Positions 52,470 through 61,437 of a DNA stretch of 64,000 nucleotides are shown here, piece by piece (the stretch's first letter is position 1; each line of letters begins with the position of its first letter). The stretch is from Marinibacterium profundimaris. GTDB taxonomy: Bacteria; Pseudomonadota; Alphaproteobacteria; Rhodobacterales; Rhodobacteraceae. The stretch is taken from NCBI RefSeq assembly GCF_002210095.1, contig NZ_AQQR01000002.1:248001-312000 (forward strand), given 5' to 3'. The position numbers were made by a program, and so were the translations under genes. Below the pieces are notes generated by a model that was not told where the DNA came from, ran no database searches, and saw nothing but the letters and a program-made list of their open reading frames with translations.

Positions 52470-55402
52470 GTCATGTCCTCCGGTTCCGGATCGTCCGACA
52501 TGTCCCATTCGCCGTAGCGCGCCAGCTGATCGTAATCGCCCACGTCACTGTCCTTTTGCAGCATCCGGCGCGAGGTATAACCCTGCGCCGGGTCGCGCCA
52601 AGCGCGCAGCAGATTGCGGAATTCCTCCCACACCTGGTCCACGGGGCTGTCATCCAGCGGCGCGGGTTCCTCCTTGCCGCTGCCGCCCAGCCCAAGGAAC
52701 ACCGCGCGGGCCACCGGCCCGGCCTCAAGCCCGCGAAACCCGCCTTTGGTCGCCATCGCCGCCTCAAGCAGCAACTGCTTGTCGAAAAGCCGCTGTTCCT
52801 TGCCCGTGGGTGGCCGCCCGGTCTTGTAATCATAGATCACGTAGCGGCCGAGCCCGTCGCGGTCGATCCGGTCGGCCTCGCCCGTCAGGGTAAAGGGCGG
52901 CTCCTCGATCACAGCCTCGCCGAAGACCTCGAAGGCCTCGGGCTGTGCAAGGCTGCGCCGGGTCCGTTCGCCGGTGACGAACCACTCCGCCACCCGCGCC
53001 AGCCGGGCGCGCCAAAGCCGGCGCTCGGCGGCCCATGGCACCTCCTGCTCCAGCACCTCTTCGGCCCGGCACATCAGCGCCTCGGTGCTCAGCTGCGATG
53101 GGTCCGCGCAGCTGCCCTTGATGAAATCCTCCAGCACCTTGTGGATCACCGTGCCGCGCAGCAGCGCATCCGGTTCCGTCATCAGCGGATCCAGCGGGCG
53201 CAGTTTCAGCACGTGGCGCGCGTAGATCGCGTAAGGGTCGCGGATCAGCGTCTTGATCCGCGTCACCGACAGCTGATCGGGCCGCACCTCTACCGGGGGT
53301 CGCGGCGAGGGGCGCGGCGCCGGGGCGATCCGCGGGGCCCGTTCCAGCGCCTTGGCCCGGCCCAGCCAGACCTGCCCGCGCGCGCGCATCGCGGCCAGCG
53401 CCTCTGGCCCGCCACGGCCCGGCAGCCCGCCCATCAGGTTCACCAGCCGGTTCACCCAGCGCGACGGCACCGTTTCGGCATCCGACGACCGCCGCGCGCG
53501 GGTCAGCCAGACCTCGCGCGCGCCGGCGGCCTGCTGGAAGTCATGCGCCGCCAGCCCGATCCGCCGTTCCGGCAACAACAGCCCCGCCTGGTGCCGCAAG
53601 GCGCGGTTCAGCCAGGGATCCGGCCGCGCCGGTTCGGGCCAGGACCCTTCGTTCAGCCCGCCGAGGATCAGCAGATCCGCGCCCTGCACCCGTGCCTCCA
53701 GTGTGCCCCAGATCATCACGCCTGGATGCGGCTTGTCCCGGTCGCGCACGGTTTCCCGCTGCAACAGCGCCGCCAGAAGGTCAGCCGCATCGCGCCCCGA
53801 CATGTCTCCGCCCGCATCGGCATGCAGGGCGAGCGCGTCGATGACCTTCTCCGCCTCCTGCCCCGCGTTCTGCTCCCAAAGCTGCCCGCTGTCCGATCCT
53901 TCCGCGCCCGCCGCCGCCCGGTCGGCCAGCGCGCGCAGGGCGGCGATGCGGTCGGTCAGCGGCGCGGGATCGGGCGCATGGGCCGTCAGCAGTGTTTCGG
54001 CCACCCAGCTGCGCCAGGTTTCGGGCGGCGGGGTGCGTTTGCGGTCGACCATGTCGCGGGCAAAGCGGTCCAGCGTTTCGGGCGCGGGATGCGGCGGCCC
54101 GTTGCGGCGCAGCCAAAGTTCGAGGTCGCGCGTGTAAATCAGGTGCGACGCCCGGCCCGGCCCGCTGTGACACAGAGGATGTTTCAGCACCGCCAGCAGG
54201 CTTTCCGGCGTCACCGGCTGTGCGACCAGGTCGGCCAACTGCCGCAGGAACCGCCCCGGCGGCGCCAGGTGCAGCGGCTGGCCCGCGCTGTCGTCGGCCA
54301 CGATGTTCCAGCGGTCCAGCGCGGCCTCCACCTGCCGGGTCAGCATCCGGTCGGGCGTGATCAGCGCCGCGCTCTGCCCGTCCTCGACCGCCTGGCGCAG
54401 GCGCATGGCGATGGCCAGCGCCTCTTCGCGCGGATCGCTGGCCTCGACCAGCGTGACATCCTGCATCGCCGGGCCAAGATCGGGCAGCGACGGTCCCTCG
54501 CTCAGCCAGGCGTCGGTGACGGGTGCCGGCCGCATGGCCAGTGACAGCACGCGGTTGCGCTCGGGCGCCGGCGGCGGGGCATCGGTCCAGCGGCGTATGT
54601 CGCCCGGCGCAAGGTCCATCTGGTCCATCAGCGCCTTGAAGCGGTATTGCGGATGATCCTCGGTCGAAAGCGCGTCGCCCATGCCCTGCCAGACCGCCCC
54701 GGGCAGATCCCAGTCATAGCCGGGCAGCACCACGGCCCCCTGCGGCAGGCGGGCCACCGCGCGCATCAGGATCTGCATCATGCCGCGCGATCCGGTCGAA
54801 CCGGCCAGGATCACTGGCGTCTCCGGCGGGGCAGTTTCCCATTGCGCGGCAAGGGCTTCGGCCATCAGCCGCTGGCGCGCCTCGGCTTCCGGCGCCTCCG
54901 GATCGGCCAGCGCCCCGGCGATCGAGATGAATTTCTGGGCCCGCGCCCAGTGGCCCGACAGGTCGCTGACATCCAGCCCGGCAATCGTTTCGGGGCTGAC
55001 ACCCTCGCCCTGCATTTCGGCGAACAGATCCGCAAGGCTGTCGGCCAGGTCATAGACCGCCGCGCGGGGGGCAAGGTCGGGCTGCGCCTCGACCAGTTTC
55101 GCCACCAGCTGCGCCAGCTGCAACCGCCTCCGCAAGGGCGGGATCGCGGGCGGCAGGCCGGTCAGCCCAGTGTCGAGGTCCGAGATCAGCCGGATCTGCG
55201 GCAGCAGCCGCGGCGGGCCGGCGTCAAAGAGATCACGCAGCCGCCGCGCCATGCGGCGGGTGTTCACGATCAGCAGAACCCGCGCCCAGGCCTCGGGCGG
55301 CTGGCCCTGCATCCGTGTCTCGATCCCGGCAAGCAGCTCGGCCGGGAAATCGGCGCCGGGGGGCAGGGCGAACAGGCGCGACCGGTCACCGGGGTCAAAC
55401 AT
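52466..55402 (-). CDS. addB: AddB, double-strand break repair protein
   Basis: 978 residues. Alphaproteobacterial AddB form: VLLIVNTRRMARRLRDLF near the N-terminus without a clear Walker A, ILAGSTGSRGMMQILMRAVARLPQGAVVLPG, LILGGLNEGSWP, and a C-terminal nuclease with GEADRIDRDGLGRYVIYDYKTGRPPTGKE. The missing ATP-binding loop is usual for this branch. Its ATG overlaps the murU stop by 8 bp and its stop overlaps addA by 4 bp. Confidence 0.93.
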   Translation of the reverse strand: MFDPGDRSRLFALPPGADFPAELLAGIETRMQGQPPEAWARVLLIVNTRRMARRLRDLFDAGPPRLLPQIRLISDLDTGLTGLPPAIPPLRRRLQLAQLVAKLVEAQPDLAPRAAVYDLADSLADLFAEMQGEGVSPETIAGLDVSDLSGHWARAQKFISIAGALADPEAPEAEARQRLMAEALAAQWETAPPETPVILAGSTGSRGMMQILMRAVARLPQGAVVLPGYDWDLPGAVWQGMGDALSTEDHPQYRFKALMDQMDLAPGDIRRWTDAPPPAPERNRVLSLAMRPAPVTDAWLSEGPSLPDLGPAMQDVTLVEASDPREEALAIAMRLRQAVEDGQSAALITPDRMLTRQVEAALDRWNIVADDSAGQPLHLAPPGRFLRQLADLVAQPVTPESLLAVLKHPLCHSGPGRASHLIYTRDLELWLRRNGPPHPAPETLDRFARDMVDRKRTPPPETWRSWVAETLLTAHAPDPAPLTDRIAALRALADRAAAGAEGSDSGQLWEQNAGQEAEKVIDALALHADAGGDMSGRDAADLLAALLQRETVRDRDKPHPGVMIWGTLEARVQGADLLILGGLNEGSWPEPARPDPWLNRALRHQAGLLLPERRIGLAAHDFQQAAGAREVWLTRARRSSDAETVPSRWVNRLVNLMGGLPGRGGPEALAAMRARGQVWLGRAKALERAPRIAPAPRPSPRPPVEVRPDQLSVTRIKTLIRDPYAIYARHVLKLRPLDPLMTEPDALLRGTVIHKVLEDFIKGSCADPSQLSTEALMCRAEEVLEQEVPWAAERRLWRARLARVAEWFVTGERTRRSLAQPEAFEVFGEAVIEEPPFTLTGEADRIDRDGLGRYVIYDYKTGRPPTGKEQRLFDKQLLLEAAMATKGGFRGLEAGPVARAVFLGLGGSGKEEPAPLDDSPVDQVWEEFRNLLRAWRDPAQGYTSRRMLQKDSDVGDYDQLARYGEWDMSDDPEPEDMT

Positions 55403-56072
55403 CCGCGATCAGCCCCTCGGCCAGGGCGATGCCCTCGGGGCGGCCCACATCGCACCAGCGGCCAGGATAGCGCAGCCCGAACAACCGCCCCTGGTCGATC
55501 ATCCGGTCCCACATCAGGTTGAGCGAAAACGCCTTCTCCGGAATGTCGGAGAGGCCGGCGGGGTTGATGATCTGCGCGCCCCCATAGACGACACCCGGCC
55601 CCCGCGTCAGCCGGCCACAGGCATCCATGGTGAAGTCGTCCGGCCCGGTGCGGCCCACCGTGCAGGCGGGATCGAGGCAGAGCAGCAGCGCATCCATCCG
55701 CGCAGGCTCCCATGCCGCAAGCAGCTGTGCCAAGGGGTTCGGCCCAGCCCAGACCACATCGGGGTTCAATGTGATCACAGGCCCGTCGCCCAGCAGCGGC
55801 AGCGCCTGGCGCAGCCCGCCTCCGGTCTCCAGCACCTCGGGCCATTCCAGCGATGTGATCACACCCTGCGGCGCCAGGTGATCGGCGAGCATCTGCGCCT
55901 TGTAATGCAGGTTGGCCACGATCCTGGGCGGGGTGATGTCATGGGCGAGATCCAGCGCGCGGTCGATCAGGGGCCGGCCCGCGACCGGGATCAGCGGCTT
56001 GGGCCGGTCGGCGGTCAGCGCCCCCATCCGGGTGCCGAACCCTGCAGCGAAAAGAAGGACGGGCAGGGTCAA
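55395..56072 (-). CDS. murU: N-acetylmuramate-1-phosphate uridylyltransferase
   Basis: 225 residues from a TTG at 56072 that overlaps the amgK stop (TTGA). The nucleotidyltransferase signature LLFAAGFGTRMGALTADRPKPLIPVAGRPLIDR, the ETGGGLRQALP loop and GDGPVITLNPDVVW (metal-binding Asp) place it in the MurNAc-1-P uridylyltransferase group, supported by the adjacent kinase AmgK. It makes UDP-MurNAc in the peptidoglycan-recycling bypass that gives some bacteria resistance to fosfomycin. Confidence 0.9.
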   Translation of the reverse strand: MTLPVLLFAAGFGTRMGALTADRPKPLIPVAGRPLIDRALDLAHDITPPRIVANLHYKAQMLADHLAPQGVITSLEWPEVLETGGGLRQALPLLGDGPVITLNPDVVWAGPNPLAQLLAAWEPARMDALLLCLDPACTVGRTGPDDFTMDACGRLTRGPGVVYGGAQIINPAGLSDIPEKAFSLNLMWDRMIDQGRLFGLRYPGRWCDVGRPEGIALAEGLIADV

Positions 56073-57067
56073 TGTTCGGCCAGCCGCGAGAGTGTTTCGG
56101 CGGTGGGCCGGGGCAGGGCGTCGATTATCGTGTCCGCCACCATGGCCAGCGCCGGATGGTCGAGATTGCGTTCCACATGGGCGAAGACGCGCGGGATCAT
56201 GTCAAGGTAATGCAGCCGGCCGCGATCCTGGGCGAGGCGGGCGAAGATGCCCAGGATGCGCAGGTTGCGCTGCAGCCCGATGACGGCACAGGCGGAGCGG
56301 AAATCGTGATCTTCCAGCCCGGCGGCATCGCGGAACCGGTCCATCATCGCCAGTTCCACCGCCGGCGAGACGTCGCGCCGCGCATCCTGCAGGAGCGAGA
56401 CGAGGTCATAGACCACGGGGCCCGCCACCGCGTCCTGGAAATCCAGAAGCCCCACGCGGGCGGGGCCGTCGCGGTCCGGCAGCCAGAGCAGGTTGTCGGC
56501 ATGATAATCGCGGTGCAGGAAGACCGGCGCGCCCAGCCGCGTGTCCTGCAGGATCTCTGCGAGGCGCGGGATGAGGGTGGGACCGACATCCTCGCCCGTA
56601 ATCGGCGCGGCGTAGCGTTCAAAGGCGATGGCGGTCATCTCGGCCAGGGTCTGGCTGTCGAACACCGTCATTTCGGGCGTCACCGGCATGTCGCGCAGGG
56701 GCACCAGCAGGTCGGTCGCCACGGCGTAAAGGTCGCGTTCGCGCGCGGGATCGGCCTTGATGATGCGGGTGAAGGTGTCATCGCCCAGGTCCTCGATCAG
56801 TAGGAGGCAGGCGGGGATGTCCTTGGCCAGGATCCGCGGAGCGGACAGGCCGGCGTCTGTCAGCGCCCCGGCCAGGCGGGTGAAGGCGGCGACGCTGGCC
56901 TCGTCCTCGGGCGCGGCGATCATCAGCACCGCGGTCCCGCCTGACGCCGGGTCCGTCAGCCGGTCGTAGCGGCGGGTGGAGGCATCGCCGGCCAGCGGCT
57001 CACGGGTCGCATCTGACCAGCCGGCGTCGGAGAGGAAGGCGGCGATCTTCTGGTCGGGCGTCGTCAT
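56069..57067 (-). CDS. amgK: Anomeric MurNAc/GlcNAc kinase
   Basis: 332 residues from ATG 57067 (ATGA overlap with tsaE). Aminoglycoside-phosphotransferase fold: LLIEDLGDDTFTRII, the catalytic loop VFLHRDYHADNLLWL and the DFQDAVAGPVVYDLVSLLQDARRDV metal-binding region. AmgK phosphorylates recycled MurNAc at C1 for MurU, encoded next to it. The tsaE-amgK-murU order is conserved in several alphaproteobacteria. Confidence 0.92.
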   Translation of the reverse strand: MTTPDQKIAAFLSDAGWSDATREPLAGDASTRRYDRLTDPASGGTAVLMIAAPEDEASVAAFTRLAGALTDAGLSAPRILAKDIPACLLLIEDLGDDTFTRIIKADPARERDLYAVATDLLVPLRDMPVTPEMTVFDSQTLAEMTAIAFERYAAPITGEDVGPTLIPRLAEILQDTRLGAPVFLHRDYHADNLLWLPDRDGPARVGLLDFQDAVAGPVVYDLVSLLQDARRDVSPAVELAMMDRFRDAAGLEDHDFRSACAVIGLQRNLRILGIFARLAQDRGRLHYLDMIPRVFAHVERNLDHPALAMVADTIIDALPRPTAETLSRLAEH

Positions 57068-57546
57068 GCGGCAAGCCCGGTCAGGCGGCTGGTCCAGCTG
57101 TCGCCGGATGCGCTGATCCGCAGGTGGCGGCAATCGGGCAGGTCCGGATCAGGGGTCAGCGTGATGCAAAGGGCGTCGGCGGGGGCAAGGTCGCCCAGGC
57201 GGTCGGGCCATTCGATCAGGCAGATCGCGTCGTCGAAGGCCTCCAGCAGGCCCAGCTCGATCAGCTCGTCCGGGCCGCTCATCCGGTAGAGATCGCAGTG
57301 CCAGACCGGACCGCGCACCGTGTCGTAGCTTTGCACGAGGGTGAAGGTGGGGCTGGGAACATCTTCGGGCTCGTCCTGCAGGGATTGGATCAGGGCGCGG
57401 GCGAAATGGGATTTTCCGGCGCCGACCGGGCCGTCAAGGAGGACCACGTCGCCGGGCGTCAGGCACCGGCCCAGTGCCGCCGCGCAATCTGCGGTGGCGT
57501 CGGGCGAGGGCAGGGTGGGGGGCAGTGAAACGGGGTCCGGCGACAT
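57064..57546 (-). CDS. tsaE: tRNA threonylcarbamoyladenosine biosynthesis ATPase TsaE
   Basis: 160 residues. Walker A LLDGPVGAGKSHFARALI, VPSPTFTLVQSYD and VWHCDLYRMSGPDELIELGLLEAFDDAICLIEWPDRLG are TsaE motifs. It couples ATP to the TsaB-TsaD complex that makes t6A37 of tRNA. It lies 53 bp after the divL-like gene and overlaps amgK. Confidence 0.95.
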   Translation of the reverse strand: MSPDPVSLPPTLPSPDATADCAAALGRCLTPGDVVLLDGPVGAGKSHFARALIQSLQDEPEDVPSPTFTLVQSYDTVRGPVWHCDLYRMSGPDELIELGLLEAFDDAICLIEWPDRLGDLAPADALCITLTPDPDLPDCRHLRISASGDSWTSRLTGLAA

Positions 57547-57599
57547 GAGCGCAGAATGCCCCCCGTCGCCGGGACCCGCAAGCGAAGATCAGGCCCGGA

Positions 57600-59183
57600 T
57601 CACAACGCGTCGGCCTGTATCAGCCCGGGCGTGACAGGGCCCGTTTTCGAAACCGCGGAACTGCGGAAACAGACCAGCGTCGCGCCGTCCTGGATCGGGT
57701 GGACGGTGCAGATCACCTCGGTTCCGTCGTTCATCGCGACGTTGGCCCACCAGGTGGAGCGTTCGCCGGTCCCCGAGACGAAATCCCGCAGGTCGCCCCA
57801 GACCGGTGTCGGCCGCGACTGTGTCTGCCAGTCGCGCGTGGCGTCGAAGACCGTGACCTCGGCAAAGCTGGCATCCGGGTCGACATGCCACAGGTCGCGA
57901 TAGGCGGCGTTGGACAGGGTCAGCACCCCGTTGGCCCCGAAGACCGCGATGGCATCGTCGATATGGTCGAAGATCGTCTGGCTCACCTCCAGTTCGGACC
58001 GGAAGCGGCGGGTCAGAGAGACCTCGGCGGTGATGTCTTCGAAGAGGAAGGCCATGGCGCCGTCGGGATGCGGCCGGCCGCTGACCTGGTAGATGGAGCC
58101 CGAGGGCAGCGACCAGGTCTCGCGATAGCTGCCATCGGCGGCGGCGGCCACCAGGTCGGCCATCTGTTCGCGCCAGCTGGCGTAATTCTTGGGTTCCGGC
58201 ATCATCCGGGCGTCGCGCAGCCGGTCGAAGAAGCTGAGAAGGTTGGGCCGGGCGGAAAGGAAATCGGCGGGCAGGGAGGTCAGGTCGATCAGGGCCGGGT
58301 TGAACAGCGCCAGCTGCCGGTTCCTGTCGAAGATCGCCAGCCCGATCGACAGCTGGGCAAAGGTCTTCGTCAGCGTCTGCACGAAGTTGCGCTGTGCGAT
58401 CTCGGCATTCACGACGGCGCCCACATCCACCGCGTAGAACATGCGATAGCCATCGTGCCGCGCGATCCAGACGTCGTACCAGTAGAAACTGTCCTGCCCC
58501 GGGATCGAGATGGACGCGCGGATCCGGCTTCCGCTTGGCTTGCTGTCGAGCCCGGACTGGAACAGGCGCTGCCCCGGTTGCGGCCGCGTGCCGTGAGTCC
58601 GGTGGAACAGATCGGAATAGGCCCCGTTGAACCAGCTGACCTCGCCCCCGTCATCGACCCGCCAGATCGGGTAGGGGGCCAGGTTCATGGTGCTGCGGAG
58701 CGTTTCATATTCCGCCTCGAGCGCATGCAGCGCGGCAGGCGCGCGGGCGTCGTTCTTGCCCGGCTGGTCGATGCCGCGCACCTCCAGCCGCAGGATGCCG
58801 TCCAGCCGTTCGACCAGCAGTTCGTAGCCATCGAGCGTATCGCGGGCGGCGAACACGGCCTCGTCCTCGACCGCGTCGATTTCTTCCAGCCCGTAGAAGC
58901 GTTTGCCCAGCACCTCGCGCACCACGGCAAGGTCGGACAGGTCGGCGCGCCGGCCGTCTGTGTCGTCGCCGTCCAGCAGGGCGCGGCCCGCGGCGCTGGA
59001 GTCGATCAGCATGTCCTCGTCGAACAGGAACACCGGCTCGGGCTGTTCGGGCAGGCGGGCGACCTGCCGGCTGCGGGATCCCGCACGCGCGGTTTCCGCC
59101 TGCAGCCAGATCGACGCCGCCAGGGCCGCCGCCCCGCAAAGCGCCGCAAGGCCCGCCCATTCCAAGACATCTGTCAGTACCAT
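57600..59183 (-). CDS. divL: PAS-domain protein, DivL-like, without kinase domain
   Basis: 527 residues. One N-terminal membrane helix (about 8-26), then three PAS-like domains (about 165-275, 280-395, 405-510) with NLAPYPIWRVDDGGEVSWFNGAYSDLFHR, LSIGLAIFDRNRQLALFNPALIDLTSLP and DHIDDAIAVFGANGVLTLSNAAYRDLWHVD. No HisKA or HATPase follows; the gene ends after the last PAS. The shortened DivL of Rhodobacter capsulatus, which affects CtrA and gene transfer agent output, has this architecture and also lies by tsaE and regB, so orthology is likely but not proven. A CtrA box lies 52 bp upstream. Confidence 0.75.
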   Translation of the reverse strand: MVLTDVLEWAGLAALCGAAALAASIWLQAETARAGSRSRQVARLPEQPEPVFLFDEDMLIDSSAAGRALLDGDDTDGRRADLSDLAVVREVLGKRFYGLEEIDAVEDEAVFAARDTLDGYELLVERLDGILRLEVRGIDQPGKNDARAPAALHALEAEYETLRSTMNLAPYPIWRVDDGGEVSWFNGAYSDLFHRTHGTRPQPGQRLFQSGLDSKPSGSRIRASISIPGQDSFYWYDVWIARHDGYRMFYAVDVGAVVNAEIAQRNFVQTLTKTFAQLSIGLAIFDRNRQLALFNPALIDLTSLPADFLSARPNLLSFFDRLRDARMMPEPKNYASWREQMADLVAAAADGSYRETWSLPSGSIYQVSGRPHPDGAMAFLFEDITAEVSLTRRFRSELEVSQTIFDHIDDAIAVFGANGVLTLSNAAYRDLWHVDPDASFAEVTVFDATRDWQTQSRPTPVWGDLRDFVSGTGERSTWWANVAMNDGTEVICTVHPIQDGATLVCFRSSAVSKTGPVTPGLIQADAL

Positions 59184-59234
59184 GACCCCAAATCCGTCGC
59201 GTCCTTCATTCCAGGCATCGTGGACCAGAAGAGG

Positions 59235-59249
59235 TTAACGTGCCCTTAA
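59235..59249 (-). promoter_or_regulatory. CtrA binding site upstream of divL-like gene
   Basis: TTAACGTGCCCTTAA is a perfect TTAA-N7-TTAA. Read toward divL it is TTAA-GGGCACG-TTAAC, the full consensus including the final C. It occupies the 89-bp gap between the regB stop and the divL ATG. Confidence 0.65.
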
Positions 59250-59272
59250 TCGGGACGCGTCCGGACCGGCAT

Positions 59273-60670
59273 TCAGGCCCGGATCGGACGGTTCGCCCCC
59301 AGCGGCACCGCGTTGCTCCCCGAACGCCCGTCGATCTTGTCGCGCGGCCAGACCACCTCGACGATGGCGCCGCGCCGTTCGGCGCTGGGCAGATCGCCGG
59401 TGAACGGGTCGGTCCCGTTGGCAAAGCTCAGCTCGGCCCCGGAGCGTTCCAGCAGCGTCTTGGCGATGAACAGGCCCAGTCCCATGCCTTCGTATTCCGG
59501 CCGGGCCGGGGGCTCTGCCTCGCCCCGCCGCCGCCGCACGAAGGGATCGCCGATCCGCCCGATCAGATGCGGCGGAAAGCCGTCGCCATCGTCCAGGATC
59601 CGGACCGAGATCTCCTTTTCCGTCCACATCGATTCGACCCAGACATTGCCGCGCGCGAAATCGACGGCGTTCTGGATCAGGTTGCGCATGCCGTGGATCA
59701 CCTCGGGCATCCGCAGGATCGAGGGCTGCTGCAGGGCACCGCCCTCGCCCGGCCCGTCCTCGAAATGGATGCACTTGCCGCGATGCATATGCGGCTCGGC
59801 CGCCTCTTCCAGCACCGCCGACAGGGGCGCCTGGCGCAGGTGCAGATCGTCCTTCCCGGCGCGGCCCATGTCGCGCAGGATGTCGCGGCAGCGGTCGGCC
59901 TGTTCACGGATCAGGGCCGCATCGTCGCGCAGGTCCGGGCGGTCGTCCAGCTCTTCCATCAGCTCGGCCGAGGCCAGCTTGATCGTCGCCAGCGGGGTGC
60001 CAAGCTCGTGCGCGGCGGCGGCCACCACGCCGCCAAGGTCGGTCAGCTTCTGCTCGCGGGCCAGCGCCATCTGGGTCGCGGTCAGGGCGTCGGACATCGA
60101 ATTCATCTCGGACGACACGCGCCGCGAATAGAGCGCCATGAAGATCGTCGCGATGATCAGCGACAGCCAGCTGCCGAAGACGAAAATGTCCGGCACCCGC
60201 AGGATCACGCCCTCTTCGGTGCGCAGCGGCAGGTGGAATTCCGCCAGCAGCGTAACGATCACGATCGCGGTACCGCCGATCAGCATGGTGGACCGCAGCG
60301 ACAGCACGTTGGCGGCAATCGTGACCGGCGCCAGCAGCAGAACGGAGAACGGGTTGTGCAGGCCGCCGGTCAGAAACAGCAGCGCCGAAAGCTGCAGCAG
60401 GTCGAACAGGACCATCAGGAAATTCTCGGTTTCCGTCAGGCGCTTGTTCTCGGGATAGACGAACATCGCGACCAGGTTGCCGATCACCGCCACGCCCACG
60501 GCCATCAGGCAGGGGCCAAGGTCGATCATCAGGTGATAGGTCCGCTCGGCCACCGTGATCGCGGTGACCTGGCCGACGATGGCGACCCATCGTAGCAGGA
60601 TGAGAGTCCGCAGGCGGATCCAGTTGCCGCGCTGTTGACCCAGTCTTAAGTTCAGCTCCGATTGCTGCAT
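59273..60670 (-). CDS. regB: Redox-sensing histidine kinase RegB/PrrB
   Basis: 465 residues from ATG 60670. Six predicted membrane helices with the ubiquinone-binding segment GGLHNPFSV (102-108), then the H-box AAAHELGTPLATIK with His221 and the redox-active Cys261 in DRCRDILRDMG, 40 residues apart exactly as His225 and Cys265 in R. capsulatus. HATPase motifs NLIQNAVDFA, LDDGDGFP and GMGLGLFIAKTLLERSG follow. Phosphorylates RegA to activate photosynthesis, CO2 and N2 fixation, and respiration genes under low oxygen. Divergent from senC and regA. Confidence 0.96.
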   Translation of the reverse strand: MQQSELNLRLGQQRGNWIRLRTLILLRWVAIVGQVTAITVAERTYHLMIDLGPCLMAVGVAVIGNLVAMFVYPENKRLTETENFLMVLFDLLQLSALLFLTGGLHNPFSVLLLAPVTIAANVLSLRSTMLIGGTAIVIVTLLAEFHLPLRTEEGVILRVPDIFVFGSWLSLIIATIFMALYSRRVSSEMNSMSDALTATQMALAREQKLTDLGGVVAAAAHELGTPLATIKLASAELMEELDDRPDLRDDAALIREQADRCRDILRDMGRAGKDDLHLRQAPLSAVLEEAAEPHMHRGKCIHFEDGPGEGGALQQPSILRMPEVIHGMRNLIQNAVDFARGNVWVESMWTEKEISVRILDDGDGFPPHLIGRIGDPFVRRRRGEAEPPARPEYEGMGLGLFIAKTLLERSGAELSFANGTDPFTGDLPSAERRGAIVEVVWPRDKIDGRSGSNAVPLGANRPIRA

Positions 60671-60750
60671 GCGCACCCGTCCCGGTTCTGCCCGGCAGTA
60701 CATCCTGATACGGCGCCCGGCGCGGGCGTTCAACTTTCTTGGGAGATCGC

Positions 60751-61368
60751 ATGACCCGTCTTATCGCCATCGCCGCAACCGCCCTGGCCGTTCTTGTCGT
60801 TGCCGGCACCTATGTGATCACACAGATGCGCGGCCCCGATGATCCCTTCGCCCAGTGCAACGGCGGCGCCGTCGCGGGGGGCGAGATCGGCGGCCCGTTC
60901 GAGCTGATCGACGGCAGCGGCGCGACGGTGACGCAGGCCGATGTGATCACAGAGCCGTCGCTGATCTACTTCGGGTACACCTTCTGCCCGGATGTCTGCC
61001 CGCTGGACGTGTCCCGCAACGCCGAGACGATCGACATCCTGGCCGAGCGCGGCCAGAGCGTGACACCTGTCTTCATCTCGATCGACCCGCAGCGCGACAC
61101 ACCCGAGGTGGTGGGCGAATTCGCCGAGGTGATGCACGAAAAGATGATCGGGCTGACAGGCAGCGCAGACCAGGTCGACGCGGCGTCCAAGGCCTACAAG
61201 ACCTATTACAAGAAACAGCCTGGCGACGACGACTATTACCTGGTCGACCATTCCACCTTTTCCTACCTGACCTTGCCGGACCACGGTACGGTCGGCTTCT
61301 TCCGCCGCGATCTGACGCCCGAACAGCTGGCCGATGCGGTGGGCTGTTTCGTCGAGAACGCAGGCTGA
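60751..61368 (+). CDS. senC: SCO1/SenC/PrrC family protein
   Basis: 205 residues. One N-terminal membrane anchor (LIAIAATALAVLVVAGTYVI), then a thioredoxin-like copper-binding domain: YTFCPDVCPLD (Cys79 and Cys83) and VDHSTFSYL with the copper-ligand His167. It is a periplasmic copper chaperone for the cytochrome oxidase CuA or CuB site and also influences RegB signalling. It begins the senC-regA transcript, 80 bp from the divergent regB. ATG with GGGAG upstream. Confidence 0.95.
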   Translation: MTRLIAIAATALAVLVVAGTYVITQMRGPDDPFAQCNGGAVAGGEIGGPFELIDGSGATVTQADVITEPSLIYFGYTFCPDVCPLDVSRNAETIDILAERGQSVTPVFISIDPQRDTPEVVGEFAEVMHEKMIGLTGSADQVDAASKAYKTYYKKQPGDDDYYLVDHSTFSYLTLPDHGTVGFFRRDLTPEQLADAVGCFVENAG

Positions 61369-61437
61369 GAGCCGGCATTTGATATTTCCCGTCAGGGGGG
61401 TAATAATCGCTCCCTGACACTTGGGTGGAGACAAGAC

